Position numbers and translations under genes: made by a program | DNA from: Alcaligenaceae bacterium SAGV5 | GTDB taxonomy: Bacteria > Pseudomonadota > Gammaproteobacteria > Burkholderiales > Burkholderiaceae_B | Assembly: GCA_009360345.1 (NCBI GenBank) | Contig: SPDP01000001.1 | Coordinates: 1,922,001 to 1,986,000, forward strand | Length of the DNA stretch: 64,000 bases | Direction of reading: 5' to 3' | Notes under the pieces: generated by a model | Database searches by the model: none | What the model saw: the letters and a program-made list of their open reading frames with translations, nothing else | Told to the model about the DNA's origin: nothing | Part shown: positions 36,509-48,549 of the stretch, in pieces | Position numbering within the stretch: the stretch's first letter is position 1 | Layout: each line of letters starts with the position of its first letter

Positions 36509-37326
36509 GCTTGCTCCTTGGCGCCAAACACCGCGCGCACCGAACCGAGACCGGCGATGCGCGCTTCCAGAATTTCCTCTCCTTGCACCGCGACCATCGG
36601 ACCCAGCGCACCGCTCAGCACCACGTCGCCGGCACGCAGCGGATTGCCGCGCTCGGCCATCTTGCGCGCCAGCCACAGGGCGGCGTTCAAGGGATGGCCC
36701 AGGCAGGCGGCGCCGGCGCCGATCGAGACCTGGTCGCCGTTGCGCTCCATGACCATGCCGCACAGGCGGGCGTCGAAGTCGCCCAGCCTGACCGGCCGGT
36801 TGCCCAGCACGAACAGGCCCGACGAGGCGTTGTCCGCGATGGTGTCGACGATGCTGATCTTCCAGTTGGCGATGCGGCTGTCGACGATCTCGATGGCCGG
36901 CACGGCGTAGGCCACGGCGGAAATCAGTTCAGCCATGGTGGCCATGGGCTGGGCCAGGTCGCGCTCCATGACGAAGGCGATCTCGGCTTCCACCTTGGGC
37001 TGGATCAGGGTCGACAGCGGCACTTCCTCGCCGTCGCACACCGACATGTCGGCGAACAGCATGCCGTAGTCGGGCTGGTCCACGCCCAGCTGCGCCTGCA
37101 CCGCCTTGGAGGTCAGGCCGATCTTGCGGCCCACGAGCCGGCGGCCCTGCTTGATCCAGTGGTCGGTATTGGCCTGTTGCACCGCGTACGCGGCGTCCAG
37201 GTCGCCGGCCGGCAATTGATCGCGGATCGGATCGATCGCGACGCGGCTTTCATGAGCACTGCGCAGGCGCTGCGCAAGCCCGGCGATCGCCTCGGCGGCG
37301 ACGCCCCCTTGTCCTATCTGCCCCAT
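36505..37326 (-). CDS. 2-oxopent-4-enoate hydratase
   Basis: A 273-residue hydratase (DmpE/NbaH type) converting 2-oxopent-4-enoate to 4-hydroxy-2-oxovalerate. Motifs [14 protein letters not shown] and [12 protein letters not shown] are typical, and [13 protein letters not shown] follows. It is a paralogue of the decarboxylase downstream, overlapping it by ATGA. The promoter and operator lie at 37374-37416. Confidence 0.93.
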   Translation of the reverse strand: MGQIGQGGVAAEAIAGLAQRLRSAHESRVAIDPIRDQLPAGDLDAAYAVQQANTDHWIKQGRRLVGRKIGLTSKAVQAQLGVDQPDYGMLFADMSVCDGEEVPLSTLIQPKVEAEIAFVMERDLAQPMATMAELISAVAYAVPAIEIVDSRIANWKISIVDTIADNASSGLFVLGNRPVRLGDFDARLCGMVMERNGDQVSIGAGAACLGHPLNAALWLARKMAERGNPLRAGDVVLSGALGPMVAVQGEEILEARIAGLGSVRAVFGAKEQA

Positions 37327-37373
37327 GGGTAGTCCTGTTTGGAAGTTGAAGAAAAGAGAAAAACACCTTTATG

Positions 37374-37416
37374 CCGTATACGTACAAATATACGGGAGAA
37401 ACCTGTGCCTGGACAA
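37374..37416 (-). promoter_or_regulatory. Promoter and MarR-type operator of the hydratase operon
   Basis: Minus strand TTGTCC (37416-37411), 18 bases, TATATT (37392-37387). CCGTATA (37374-37380) and TATACGG (37389-37395) form a perfect inverted repeat that covers the -10 box. The segment CGTATACGTAC (37375-37385) recurs at 38087-38097 before the dehydrogenase, indicating one regulator for both. Confidence 0.65.
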
Positions 37417-37426
37417 TGGCGGCCGA

Positions 37427-37933
37427 TCATGGCCCCACCCCCGCCATCAATTTGAGGCATTTGACGAACAGCGCCCGGTACTCGGGCGGCAGGGCCGCGA
37501 TGATGGCGTCCTCGACGTCCTTGTCGCGGGGCAGCACGCGCTCGAGCACATCCACGCCCGCCTGCGTGATGGTGACGGCATAGGCGCGCTTGTCGTCGGC
37601 CGAGCGCCGGCGCCGCAGGTATCCCTTGCGCACCAGGCGGTTGATCATGTCGGCCAGCGAATTGCGGTCCAGCGCGATGTCCTCGGCCAATTGGTTCTGC
37701 GTGGCGCCGGGATGCTTGCAGACGGTGATCAGCAGCGCCTTCTGGCGCGGCGTCAGGTCCTCGTCGTGGAAGGTCTGCATGAACAGCGCCTCGGCCCGGA
37801 AATGCGCGCGCCGCAACAGATGCGACACGACGTCCGTCAGTTCGAACGCCCGCACGGCGTCCGTGCAAGGCACGGTTTCCGGTTCGGGAGACGGTGCGGC
37901 GGGCTGGCGCCGCAGGGCGGTAGGTCGATTCAT
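37427..37933 (-). CDS. MarR-family regulator of the ring-cleavage genes
   Basis: A 168-residue MarR protein. Winged helix near residues 60-125: ATQNQLAEDIALDRNSLADM as recognition helix and RRRSADDKRAYAV as wing. It lies 101 bases upstream of the hydratase start, co-directional, and between the two genes that share the CGTATACGTAC motif, so it is the most likely binder. The effector could be an aminomuconate-pathway intermediate; unknown. Confidence 0.88.
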   Translation of the reverse strand: MNRPTALRRQPAAPSPEPETVPCTDAVRAFELTDVVSHLLRRAHFRAEALFMQTFHDEDLTPRQKALLITVCKHPGATQNQLAEDIALDRNSLADMINRLVRKGYLRRRRSADDKRAYAVTITQAGVDVLERVLPRDKDVEDAIIAALPPEYRALFVKCLKLMAGVGP

Positions 37934-38085
37934 GATGGCGGGCCGGAGCGGACCTGAGATCTTAACTGATGTCGCGCGCCCGGCAGCCGGGCCCCCTGGC
38001 CATTCTTCGAACCGGTTATGGCTGGCACCGAAGTTGTTATGGCCCCGGGGGATGGACCGATCACGCTGGTTTCCACTATATTATG

Positions 38086-38097
38086 ACGTATACGTAC
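38086..38097. promoter_or_regulatory. Second copy of the CGTATACGTAC operator
   Basis: ACGTATACGT is a 10-bp palindrome at 38086-38095; the 11 bases CGTATACGTAC match the site at 37375 exactly. It lies 26 bases before the dehydrogenase start, within the presumed promoter. Confidence 0.6.
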
Positions 38098-38122
38098 TAT
38101 AACCCCAACGGAACCCAGCACC

Positions 38123-39580
38123 ATGTCGGTCAAATCCCTGCGCAACTTCATCGGCGGCCGCTTCGAAGACGGCATCCGCACCTTCGACAAACTCAACCCC
38201 GCCAATGGGGAACTGGTGGCGCGCGTGCACGAAGCCAGCCGCGACCAGGTGAACGCCGCCGTGGCGGCGGCGCGCCAGGCCCTGCCGGCCTGGGCGGCCC
38301 TGCCGGTCAACCAGCGCACCGATTACCTGTACGCGTTGGCCGACGGCATCGAACGCCGCTTCGACGACTTCCTGGCGGCCGAGATCGGCGACACCGGCAA
38401 GCCCGTGGGCTGGGCCGGTCAGATCGACATCCCGCGCGGCGCGGCGAACTTCCGGGCCTTCGCCGAGATCGCCCGCACGCTGGACATGGAAAGCTTCATG
38501 ACCGACACCCCGGACGGACGGCAGGCGCTGAACTACGCCTACCGCAAGCCGCTGGGCGTGGTGGGCGTGATCTCGCCGTGGAACCTGCCGCTGCTGCTGT
38601 TCACCTGGAAGGTCGCGCCCGCGCTGGCCTTCGGCAACACCGTGGTGGCCAAGCCTTCCGAGGTCACGCCCTCCACCGCCACCCTGCTGGCCGAAGTGGC
38701 GGCCGAGGTCGGCCTGCCCGCCGGCGTGTTCAACGTGGTCCACGGTTTCGGGCCGAACTCGGCTGGTGAATTCATCACCACCCACCCGGACATCGACGGC
38801 ATCACCTTCACCGGCGAATCGGCCACCGGCAGCACCATCATGAAGGCGGTCGCGCCGGGCGTGAAGCCGGTATCGTTCGAACTGGGCGGCAAGAACGCCG
38901 CGCTGGTGTTCGAGGACGCCGACTTCGACGCGGCCGTCGCCGGCGTGGCCCGCTCGGTCTTCGCCAACTGCGGCCAGGTCTGCCTGTGCACCGAACGCGT
39001 CTACGTCCAGCGGCCGATCTACGACCGCTTCGTCGCCGCCCTGAAGCTGGAAGCCGAAAAGCTGGTGCTGGGCCGCCCCATGGACACCGCCACCACCATG
39101 GGTCCGCTGGTGTCGCATGAACACCGCGAGAAGGTGCTGTCCTACCTGCGCCTGGCGGTCGAGGAAGGCGCCACGGTAGTCACCGGCGGCGGCGTGCCGA
39201 CCTTCGGCGACGAGCGTGACCAGGGCGCCTACATCCAGCCGACCATCTGGACCGGCCTGCCCGAGACCGCCCGCTGCATCAAGGAAGAAGTGTTCGGCCC
39301 GGTCTGCCACATCGCCCCCTTCGATACCGAAGAAGAAGCCATCCAACTGGCCAACGACACCCACTACGGACTGGCGGCGGCCGTCTGGACCACCAACCTG
39401 ACCCGCGGCCATCACGTGGCCCAGGCCATGCAGGTGGGCCTGGCATGGGTGAACTGCTGGTTCCTGCGCGACCTGCGCACGCCCTTCGGCGGCAGCGGCC
39501 TGTCGGGCATCGGGCGCGAAGGCGGCCGGCACTCGCTGCATTTCTATACCGAACCGACCAACGTCTGCGTGAAGCTGTAA
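38123..39580 (+). CDS. 2-aminomuconate/2-hydroxymuconate semialdehyde dehydrogenase
   Basis: A 485-residue NAD-dependent aldehyde dehydrogenase. The nucleophile is Cys287 in CGQVCLCTERV, the general base lies in FELGGKN, and SPWNLPLLLFTWKVAPALA is typical for the DmpC/AmnC/NbaE group. Specificity between hydroxy- and aminomuconate semialdehyde cannot be told by eye; the 3-hydroxyanthranilate dioxygenase downstream favours the amino form. Divergent from the MarR gene. Confidence 0.9.
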   Translation: MSVKSLRNFIGGRFEDGIRTFDKLNPANGELVARVHEASRDQVNAAVAAARQALPAWAALPVNQRTDYLYALADGIERRFDDFLAAEIGDTGKPVGWAGQIDIPRGAANFRAFAEIARTLDMESFMTDTPDGRQALNYAYRKPLGVVGVISPWNLPLLLFTWKVAPALAFGNTVVAKPSEVTPSTATLLAEVAAEVGLPAGVFNVVHGFGPNSAGEFITTHPDIDGITFTGESATGSTIMKAVAPGVKPVSFELGGKNAALVFEDADFDAAVAGVARSVFANCGQVCLCTERVYVQRPIYDRFVAALKLEAEKLVLGRPMDTATTMGPLVSHEHREKVLSYLRLAVEEGATVVTGGGVPTFGDERDQGAYIQPTIWTGLPETARCIKEEVFGPVCHIAPFDTEEEAIQLANDTHYGLAAAVWTTNLTRGHHVAQAMQVGLAWVNCWFLRDLRTPFGGSGLSGIGREGGRHSLHFYTEPTNVCVKL

Positions 39581-39627
39581 GAGTGGGAATGGGCGATAAT
39601 CGCGGGGGAATGTCCCCTGCGGCCGCC

Positions 39628-40596
39628 ATGTCCAATTTCCGTCTGACTCCCAATGCGCTGGGGCACAAGCTCAAGCTGCATCAATTGCAGATCTTCGAGC
39701 GGGTGCTCGAGCGCCGGTCGCTGTCGCGCGCCGCCAATGAGCTGAACCTGACGCAGCCCAGCGTCACCAAGGCCATCTACGAGCTGGAGAAGTTCGTGGG
39801 CGCGCCGTTGTTCGAGCGGTCCAACCGCGGCGTGGTCCCGACCGAGCTGGCGCACCTGCTGGGCCGGCGGGTCAAGACGCTGATGGCCGAGCTGCGCTAC
39901 ATGACCGACGAGCTCAATGCCGCGCTGACCGGGGAAAGCGGGCACGTCATCGTCGGCACCCTGATCGCGGCGTCGGCCAAGCTGCTGCCCGAGGCGATCT
40001 CGATACTGATGCGGGAGCACCCGGGCATCCGCGTCACCGTCTCCGAAGGCCCCTCGTCGCAACTCTTTCCCGCGCTGGCCACGGGCGACCTCGACATCGT
40101 CGTGGGGCGCCTGCCCGAGCGCGACATCGCGCTGGGCTATGCCTATCCGCTCACCCACCACACGCTGTACGAGGAAAAGCTGCACGCCGTCGTCGGCGCC
40201 CACCATCCGCTGGCGCGCGCGGAAAACCTGGAACTGGGCCAGTTGATGGAGCTGCCCTGGATCCTGCCGTCCGCCGAATCGCCGCTGCGCTCCGCGGTGG
40301 AGCAGACCTTCCACCGCACCGGGCTGGGCATCCCGCCCCGCCACATCGAATCGCTGTCGCTGCTGACCAACCTGGGCATCCTGCTGCGCGGCGAGGCCAT
40401 CGCCCTGATGCCGCAGGACGCCGCCGCGCAGTTCCTGGACCACGGGCTGCTCAAGCTCCTCCCCCTGGCCGAATTCGGCCTGTTCGGGCGCGTGGGCTAC
40501 TCGGTGCGGGCGAACCGGCAGCTCACGCCCGCCAGCCAGCACCTGATCGAATACCTGCATCGCATCTGCGATGTCCGACGCCCCGCGGCCTCCTGA
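39628..40596 (+). CDS. LysR-family regulator (PcaQ/GbpR-like)
   Basis: A 322-residue regulator. N-terminal helix-turn-helix at about residues 15-70 (LSRAANELNLTQPSVTKAIY) and a substrate-binding domain from about 95. Features resemble aromatic-catabolism activators such as PcaQ. The start is uncertain: ATGs at 39589, 39610 and 39628 lack clear ribosome sites; the last gives the family-like length. It lies between the dehydrogenase and the dioxygenase and may control the latter. Confidence 0.85.
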   Translation: MSNFRLTPNALGHKLKLHQLQIFERVLERRSLSRAANELNLTQPSVTKAIYELEKFVGAPLFERSNRGVVPTELAHLLGRRVKTLMAELRYMTDELNAALTGESGHVIVGTLIAASAKLLPEAISILMREHPGIRVTVSEGPSSQLFPALATGDLDIVVGRLPERDIALGYAYPLTHHTLYEEKLHAVVGAHHPLARAENLELGQLMELPWILPSAESPLRSAVEQTFHRTGLGIPPRHIESLSLLTNLGILLRGEAIALMPQDAAAQFLDHGLLKLLPLAEFGLFGRVGYSVRANRQLTPASQHLIEYLHRICDVRRPAAS

Positions 40597-40702
40597 CGCT
40601 TCCCTCGAAGCGCAGGGCCCCAAAACGCCATAGCCAATGCGCATACCCCGGGCGCCAACTTCTATTTCTCGTGGGGCGCATGGCTCACATAGACTGCAAT
40701 TA

Positions 40703-42256
<1,554 letters not shown>

Positions 42257-43578
42257 GCTTCCAGGCGGCGCAGCAGCAGGTGCTGGCGCGGTCCGACAAG
42301 CTGGGCGCGGCGCGGGCGGCGGTCGAAAGCAAGGAACTCCAGCTGGAAGGCGTGCGCAACCTGGGGGGACCCTCGCTCAGCGTCTCGGCCTCTCATATCC
42401 GCTACGAAGCCAACGCCAATCTCAGCCTGTCCGGGCTGAACAACATCGGTATTCCGCTGCCCCTGCCTTCCAACGTGGAGTTGGAACGGCGCGGCTCTTT
42501 GACCAACAAATCCCTGATCGGCATCTGGCCGCTCTATCTGGGCGGGGCGACCGACGCGGCGCGCGGCCTGGTCCATGCCCAGGCCGACGAAGCGCGCGCG
42601 GACGCGACCCAGGCCGGCTACGAGGTGCAGACCACGCTGGCCAAGCGCTACTTCGCCGCGCAACTCGCCGCCCGCGCCTGGGACCTGCGCCGCGAGGCCC
42701 TGCGCGCCATCGGCGAACACGACCGCGCGGCCGAGCGCATGATGGCCGAAGGCACCATTGCCCGTGTCGAGCGGTTGCAGGCCCGCGTCGCGCTGGAGGA
42801 TGCGCGGCGCGAGGAGCGCAAGGCGCAGGATACGCTCGAACTGGCGCAGGTCGCCCTGGGGCGGACACTGCGGATGGAGGAGGCCGTGCGGCCGTCGACG
42901 CCGCTGTTCATCCTGACCCGGTCGATCGAACCGCTGTCGTATTTCCTGGATGCCGCGATGCGCGGCCATCCCGCGTTGGGCAAGGTCGCGGCCAAGGAAG
43001 AACAGGCGCGGCAATTGCACGCGGTGGAGACCGCCACGCGCCGGCCGCAGGTGTTCGCGTTCGGCGGGCACCAGATCCGCAGCGAGAACGGCAGCTGGCT
43101 GGTGGGGGTGGGCGTGCGCTGGACGCTGTGGGACTCGCTGGATCGGCCGTCGCTGGACGCCGCCAGCGACAAGACCATCCTCCAGGCCCAACTGACCGAG
43201 GCCCAGGCGCGGCAGGACATCAGCCTGCTGGTGGAAAGCAAATGGCGCGCGGTGGACCAGGCGCGCCGCCAGTTCCTGGCGACCGGCGCCAGCGTGGAGC
43301 TGGCCGACGAGGTGGTGCGCCTGCGCGCCAGCGGCCTGCGCGAAGGCGTCAGTACCGCCACCGACCTGATCGACGCCGAGACCAACCGCGCCAAGGTACA
43401 GACCGAAAGGGCGCAGGCCGCCTACGACTACATCCAGTCCCTGGCCGAATTGCTGGAGGCCAGCGGGCTGGGCGGCGAGCTGGCGCGCTACATCGAACGG
43501 GCGGACGTGCGCCTGCCGCTGGCGGCCGTGGTCGCCGACCCTGCCCGCGGCCCCTGACGACAACGAGACCGAACTGCC

Positions 43579-44556
43579 ATGAGCGCAAAAAAATCCACTC
43601 TCGCCCTTGCCGTCGCCGGCGTGCTGGTGCTGGCCGTCGTCGCCTATGGCTTCTGGCGCGCGTCGCGGCCCGCGCCCGAGCAGTTCCAGGGCTACATGGA
43701 GGCGCAGGAAACCGACATCGCCGCCAAGATCTCGGCGCGCGTGGCCGAGGTGGCGGTGAAGGAAGGCGACCGGGTGGCGCGTGGTTCGCTGCTGGTGCGG
43801 CTGGACAGTCCCGAGGTCGCGGCCAAGATGGCCCAGGCTCAGGGGGCGCTGGCGGCGGCGCAGGCGGTCCAGGCCAAGGCCGACCGCGGCGCCCGCCCGC
43901 AAGAGATCACGATGGCGCAACTGAACTGGCAGCGTGCGCAGGCGGCGGCCGACCTGGCCGAGGTCTCGTTCCGCCGCGTGGACAATCTCGCGCGCGAAGG
44001 GCTGGTGGCCGAGCAGAAGCGCGATGAAGCGCGCGCCAACTACCACGCCTCGCGCGATGCGGCGCTGGCGGCGCGGGCGCAGTACCAGCTCGCGCTGGAC
44101 GGCGCGCGGCCCGAGGACAAGGCGGCCGCGGCGGGCCAGGCCCGGCAGGTGGCCGGCGCGCTGGCCGAGGTCGAGGCGGCCGAGGCCGAGGTCAATCTGA
44201 AAAGCCCCGTGGCCGGCGAGATCACCAAGGTCTATGCCAAGGTCGGCGAACTGTCGCCGCAGGGCGTGGCGGTGGCCACCGTGGTCGATCTGGCCGATCA
44301 GTGGGTCGCCATCAACGTGCGCGAGGACAGGCTCTCGCGCTTTGCCGTCGGGTCGAGCTTCGAGGCCGAACTGCCGGCGCTGGACAAGCGCCGCGCGAGT
44401 TTCAAGGTCTACTACGTGGCCGTGCTGCCCGACTTCGCCACCTGGCGCACGACCCGCGCCAGCCAGGGTTTCGATGTCCGGACCTTCGAGGTCCGGGCCC
44501 GTCCGGAGGCGCCGATAGACGGGGCGCGGCCGGGCATGAGCGTGCTGGTCAGGTGA
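43579..44556 (+). CDS. HlyD-family membrane fusion protein
   Basis: A 325-residue periplasmic adaptor. One N-terminal anchor helix (residues 8-26), a lipoyl-like half (about 40-75), a long coiled-coil hairpin (about 75-195, ending SPVAGEITKV) and a beta-barrel domain. It joins inner-membrane exporter and TolC. It resembles the YhiI/YbhG adaptors found with ABC-2 exporters. Spacing to the neighbours is 21 and 4 bases. Confidence 0.9.
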   Translation: MSAKKSTLALAVAGVLVLAVVAYGFWRASRPAPEQFQGYMEAQETDIAAKISARVAEVAVKEGDRVARGSLLVRLDSPEVAAKMAQAQGALAAAQAVQAKADRGARPQEITMAQLNWQRAQAAADLAEVSFRRVDNLAREGLVAEQKRDEARANYHASRDAALAARAQYQLALDGARPEDKAAAAGQARQVAGALAEVEAAEAEVNLKSPVAGEITKVYAKVGELSPQGVAVATVVDLADQWVAINVREDRLSRFAVGSSFEAELPALDKRRASFKVYYVAVLPDFATWRTTRASQGFDVRTFEVRARPEAPIDGARPGMSVLVR

Positions 44557-44560
44557 CGGC

Positions 44561-45835
44561 ATGAGCGCGGCCGCCGGGCCTTCCCCGCATACGGGCGGCA
44601 AGTCCGCGAAGCGGGAGGTGCCGTCCGGCGTATTCCGGCGCGCGGCGGGCCGGGAGGCCGCCTGGCTGCGGCGGCATCCGCGCGAACTGGCCATGATCAG
44701 CTGGGTGCCGCTGCTGGCCGTGCTGCTGCTGTGGTGGATGTTCTCGGCGGGCATCCCCACGCGCCTGCCCATCGCCATCGTGGACGATGACCATTCGGCC
44801 CTGTCGCGCCAGCTCGCGCGCATGCTGGAGGCGGCGCCGGGCCTGCGCATCGCGCGGCGCGACGCCAGCCTGGCCGAGGCGCGGGCCGGCATGGAGCGGG
44901 GCGACATCTACGCGGTGGTGGCGATCGAGCGCGACTTCTCGCGCGACATCAAGCGCGGGGCGAGCGGCCACGTCACGCTGTACCACAACGCCCAGTTCTA
45001 TACGGTGTCGGGCCTGGTCCTGCGCGACGTGCAGACCGTGGCCATGACGCTGTCGGCCGGTGTCGAGATGGCGGCGCGCATTCGCCGGGGCGAGCCGGCG
45101 CAGGCGGTGGCGGTCAGTTCCGAACCGATCCGGCCCAGTTCGCTGGCCTTGTTCAACCCCAGCCTGAACTACGAACAATTCCTGGCTGCCGCGCTGATTC
45201 CGGCGCTGCTGCACATCCTGGGCATGACGGCGGGCGCCTGGGCCGTGGGCCGGGAGATCCGCGACCGCACGGTGGGCGCCTGGCTCGCGGCCGCCACGGG
45301 TGCCGGGACGGATCCCGCCGGCGGCGTGTGCATCGCGGCGGGGCCGGCGCTGGCCGCGCTGGCCGGCAAGCTCGCGTGGCCGTGGGCGGGATTGTCCGCC
45401 GTGGGGCTGGCGGCGCTGCTGTGGCTGACCTGGGGCCGGGGCTGGCATCCGCCCGGCAGCCTGCCCTGGGTGGCCGTGGCCCTGGCGGCCTTCATCGCGC
45501 TGTCGATCACGATGGGCGCGGTCGCGGCGCTGGCGACCCGGTCCCTGCGCACCGCGCTGTCGCTGGCCGGCGTCGTGACGGCGCCGGCTTTCGCCTTCAG
45601 CGGCATGGGTTTCCCGCTGGCAGCCATGCCGGCCGGCGCGCGCGCCTGGGCGTTGGCGCTGCCCTATACGCACTACATCCGGCTGCAGGTGGAGCAGTTG
45701 CAGATGGGGGCGCCCCTGGGCCATTCCCTGCCGACTTTCGTGCTGATGCCGGTGGGCGCGGTGCTGCTCGCGTTGGCGGCCGCCTGGCTGCTGCGCGGGG
45801 TGGCCGCCGAGCCCGCGCGCTGGGGAGGCCGCTGA
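44561..45835 (+). CDS. ABC-2 type transport permease, first
   Basis: A 424-residue membrane protein. One N-terminal helix, a large periplasmic domain with PIAIVDDDHSALSRQLARML (ABC-2 family signature), then five to six helices at the C-terminus. In YhhJ/YbhS-type exporters two such proteins form the channel with an ATPase. Here none is encoded in the operon. The ATG of the next permease overlaps its TGA by one base. Confidence 0.88.
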   Translation: MSAAAGPSPHTGGKSAKREVPSGVFRRAAGREAAWLRRHPRELAMISWVPLLAVLLLWWMFSAGIPTRLPIAIVDDDHSALSRQLARMLEAAPGLRIARRDASLAEARAGMERGDIYAVVAIERDFSRDIKRGASGHVTLYHNAQFYTVSGLVLRDVQTVAMTLSAGVEMAARIRRGEPAQAVAVSSEPIRPSSLALFNPSLNYEQFLAAALIPALLHILGMTAGAWAVGREIRDRTVGAWLAAATGAGTDPAGGVCIAAGPALAALAGKLAWPWAGLSAVGLAALLWLTWGRGWHPPGSLPWVAVALAAFIALSITMGAVAALATRSLRTALSLAGVVTAPAFAFSGMGFPLAAMPAGARAWALALPYTHYIRLQVEQLQMGAPLGHSLPTFVLMPVGAVLLALAAAWLLRGVAAEPARWGGR

Positions 45836-46992
45836 TGGCCGCGCGTGGCTGCGCCGCCGCCTGGCGGGACACCCTGGCGGAACTGCTGCGCGACAAGGGC
45901 GCGCTGCTGCTGATCGTGCTGGCGCCGGTGTTCTACGGATTCTTCTATCCGTGGCCCTATGCCACCGAAGTCCTGCAACGCGTGCCGGTGGCCATCGTGG
46001 ACCTGGACCATTCCAGCCTCTCGCGACAGATCGTGCGCTACGCCGATGCCAGCCCGGACCTGCGCGTGGCGATGGTGACCGGGGACGAAGAGTCGGCCCG
46101 GCAGGCGATGTGGCGCGGCGAGATCGAAGGCTATGCGCTGCTGACCCGGGACCTCAGGCGCAACGTGCTGCGCGGCCGGCCGGCGCCGGTGGTGGTCAGC
46201 ACCAACGGCAGCTACGCGCTCTACAACAAGGCAGTGATGACCGGCTTCACGGCGGTCATCGGCACGGTGTCGGCCGGGGTCGAGATCGCGCAGCGTACCG
46301 CGCGTGGCCAGGGGCGGGCCCAGGCCATGGCCGGCCGCAGCCCGGTCGGCGTCAGCGCCGTCGCCCTCTACAACCCCACCGGCGGCTATGGCAGTTACGT
46401 GGTGCCGGCGGTGGCGCTGATCATCATGCAGCAGACGCTGCTGATGGGCATCGCGATGCTGGCCGGCACCTGGGCCGAGGCCGGCCGCCTGCGGGCGCCG
46501 GCCTCGGTCTGGCTGGGGCGCGTGCTGGCTTTCTCCACCGCCGGCCTGTTCGCGGGGCTGGTCTACTTCGGCTGGATATTCTGGCTGCAGGACTACCCGC
46601 GCGGAGGCAATCCACTGGGGGCGCTGGTGCTGCTGCTGTGCTATGCCCCGGCGGTGAGCGTGGCGGGGGCGCTGCTGGGCGCCTGGCTCAAGGACCGCGA
46701 GCAGGCGTTGCAGGTGTGGCTGTTCACGTCGCTGCCCATTGCCTTCCTGTCCGGCTTCGCGTGGCCGGTGGAAAGCCTACCGCCCGTGCTGCAGGCGGTG
46801 CGCTGGATCTTTCCCAGCACCGCTGGCATCGATGCCTCGCTCAGGCTGAACCAGATGGGAGCCCCGCTGGCCGACGTGGCGGGATCGCTGTCGTGGCTGG
46901 CGGCCTGGGCGCTGGCGGGTTTCGCCGCGCTGGCCTGGTGGATGCGTCCCCGGGACCCGGGGACGCTCCGTGGGGACGTCAGATCTGCGTGA
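45835..46992 (+). CDS. ABC-2 type transport permease, second
   Basis: A 385-residue paralogue of the preceding permease. [20 protein letters not shown] near residue 50 is the matching signature, followed by six helices. It closes the exporter operon (TolC, HlyD, permease, permease). The 3' end overlaps the converging aldehyde dehydrogenase gene by 14 bases. Substrate unknown; drugs, solvents or ring-cleavage toxicants are possibilities. Confidence 0.88.
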   Translation: MAARGCAAAWRDTLAELLRDKGALLLIVLAPVFYGFFYPWPYATEVLQRVPVAIVDLDHSSLSRQIVRYADASPDLRVAMVTGDEESARQAMWRGEIEGYALLTRDLRRNVLRGRPAPVVVSTNGSYALYNKAVMTGFTAVIGTVSAGVEIAQRTARGQGRAQAMAGRSPVGVSAVALYNPTGGYGSYVVPAVALIIMQQTLLMGIAMLAGTWAEAGRLRAPASVWLGRVLAFSTAGLFAGLVYFGWIFWLQDYPRGGNPLGALVLLLCYAPAVSVAGALLGAWLKDREQALQVWLFTSLPIAFLSGFAWPVESLPPVLQAVRWIFPSTAGIDASLRLNQMGAPLADVAGSLSWLAAWALAGFAALAWWMRPRDPGTLRGDVRSA

Positions 46993-48406
46993 TGAACTTG
47001 GTCACGAGATAGCCGTCGAAGGTCTCGACACCGCCTTCGCTGCCTATGCCCGAGTCCTTCACGCCGCCGAAGGGCGTCTCGGCCAGGGCGACGCCGAAGT
47101 GGTTGATGTTGACCATCCCGGCTTCCAGTCCGTTGGACACGGCGGTCGCGGTCTTCAGCGAGTTCGTGAACACGTAGGAAGCCAGGCCGAATGGCAGGCT
47201 GTTGGCGCGCTTGAGCACTTCCTCGGTGGTCTTGAAGCGTGTGACCGGGGCGATGGGGCCGAAGGGTTCCTCGGTCATCAGCTTGGAATCGTCGGGGATG
47301 TCGGTCACGACCGCGGGCGAGAAGAAATTGCCTTTTTCGCCCATGCGCGAGCCGCCCGTCACGATACGGCCGCCGCGCTGGCTGGCGTCGTCCAGGAAGG
47401 TTTCCATGGCCATCAGCCGCCGCTCGTGGGCCAGCGGCCCCATTTCCACGCCCTTGCCCAGGCCGTCGCCGACCTTGATGGAGGCGATGGTATCGGCGAA
47501 GCGCGCCACGAACTTGTCATAGGCCTTTTCCTGGACGTAGAAGCGGGTGGGCGATATGCACACCTGGCCGGCGTTGCGGACCTTCATGCGCGCCAGCATC
47601 TCGGCGGCGGGTTCGACGTCGGCGTCGTCGAAGACCAGCACCGGGGAGTGGCCGCCCAGTTCCATGGTGGTGCGCTTCATGTGGGCGCCGGCCAGCGCCG
47701 CCAGCTGCTTGCCCACCGGCACCGAACCGGTGAACGAGATCTTGCGCACGATGGGCGATTCGATCAGGTAGGAGGAGATCTCGCTGGGCACGCCCCAGAC
47801 GATGTTCAGCACGCCCGGGGGCAGGCCGGCGTCATGGAACAGCTGGGCCATGGCCACCACCGCGCTGGGCGTGTCTTCCGGGCCCTTCAGGATGATGGTG
47901 CAGCCGGCGGCGATGGCCGCGGAGACCTTGCGGATGGCCTGGTTGAACGGGAAGTTCCAGGGTGTGAACGCGGCGCAGACGCCGACCGGCTCGCGCACCA
48001 CGAACTGGCGCACGGCGGGGTTGCGGGGTGGGATCACGCGGCCGTAGATGCGGCGGCATTCCTCGGCGTGCCATTCGGCATGCTCGGAGCAGGTCATGAT
48101 CTCGGCCACGGCCTCGGCCAGCGGCTTGCCCTGGTCCAGCGTCAGGTTGCGCCCGATTTCCTGGGCCCGCTCGCGGGCCAGTTCGGCCACCTTGCGCAGG
48201 ATGCGCGAACGCTCCAGCGGCGAGGTTTTTTTCCAGCTTTCGAAGGCCCGCTGGGCCGAGGCCAGGGCGCGGTCGAGATCCGCGCGCGAGGCGTGCGGCA
48301 GCTTGCCGAGCACTTCCTGGGTGGCGGGGTTGACGACGTCCTGCTCGCGGCGACCGCCGCCTTGGATGAATTCGCCGTCGATGTAGAGGGCGAGGTCCTG
48401 ATACAT
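46979..48406 (-). CDS. NAD(P)-dependent aldehyde dehydrogenase (succinate-semialdehyde type)
   Basis: A 475-residue aldehyde dehydrogenase. [24 protein letters not shown] and the nucleophile in [10 protein letters not shown] are visible. The pattern resembles the GabD group, but substrate is not decided by sequence alone. AGGAG lies before the ATG at 48406. The next gene upstream on the same strand is an SDR reductase, 143 bases away, possibly one transcript. Confidence 0.88.
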   Translation of the reverse strand: MYQDLALYIDGEFIQGGGRREQDVVNPATQEVLGKLPHASRADLDRALASAQRAFESWKKTSPLERSRILRKVAELARERAQEIGRNLTLDQGKPLAEAVAEIMTCSEHAEWHAEECRRIYGRVIPPRNPAVRQFVVREPVGVCAAFTPWNFPFNQAIRKVSAAIAAGCTIILKGPEDTPSAVVAMAQLFHDAGLPPGVLNIVWGVPSEISSYLIESPIVRKISFTGSVPVGKQLAALAGAHMKRTTMELGGHSPVLVFDDADVEPAAEMLARMKVRNAGQVCISPTRFYVQEKAYDKFVARFADTIASIKVGDGLGKGVEMGPLAHERRLMAMETFLDDASQRGGRIVTGGSRMGEKGNFFSPAVVTDIPDDSKLMTEEPFGPIAPVTRFKTTEEVLKRANSLPFGLASYVFTNSLKTATAVSNGLEAGMVNINHFGVALAETPFGGVKDSGIGSEGGVETFDGYLVTKFITQI

Positions 48407-48549
48407 GCCAGTCTCCTGAGGTCGGAGTCCGGGACGTTCCGGACTCCGGAAGCGAAAAGCAACCCCGTAGACTAGCATGAGACGAGAGCCGGGAGGGCCG
48501 GCCTGGCGGCAGGCCCCGTGCAGTCGGGCAAGCGGTGCGCCGTCGGGCG

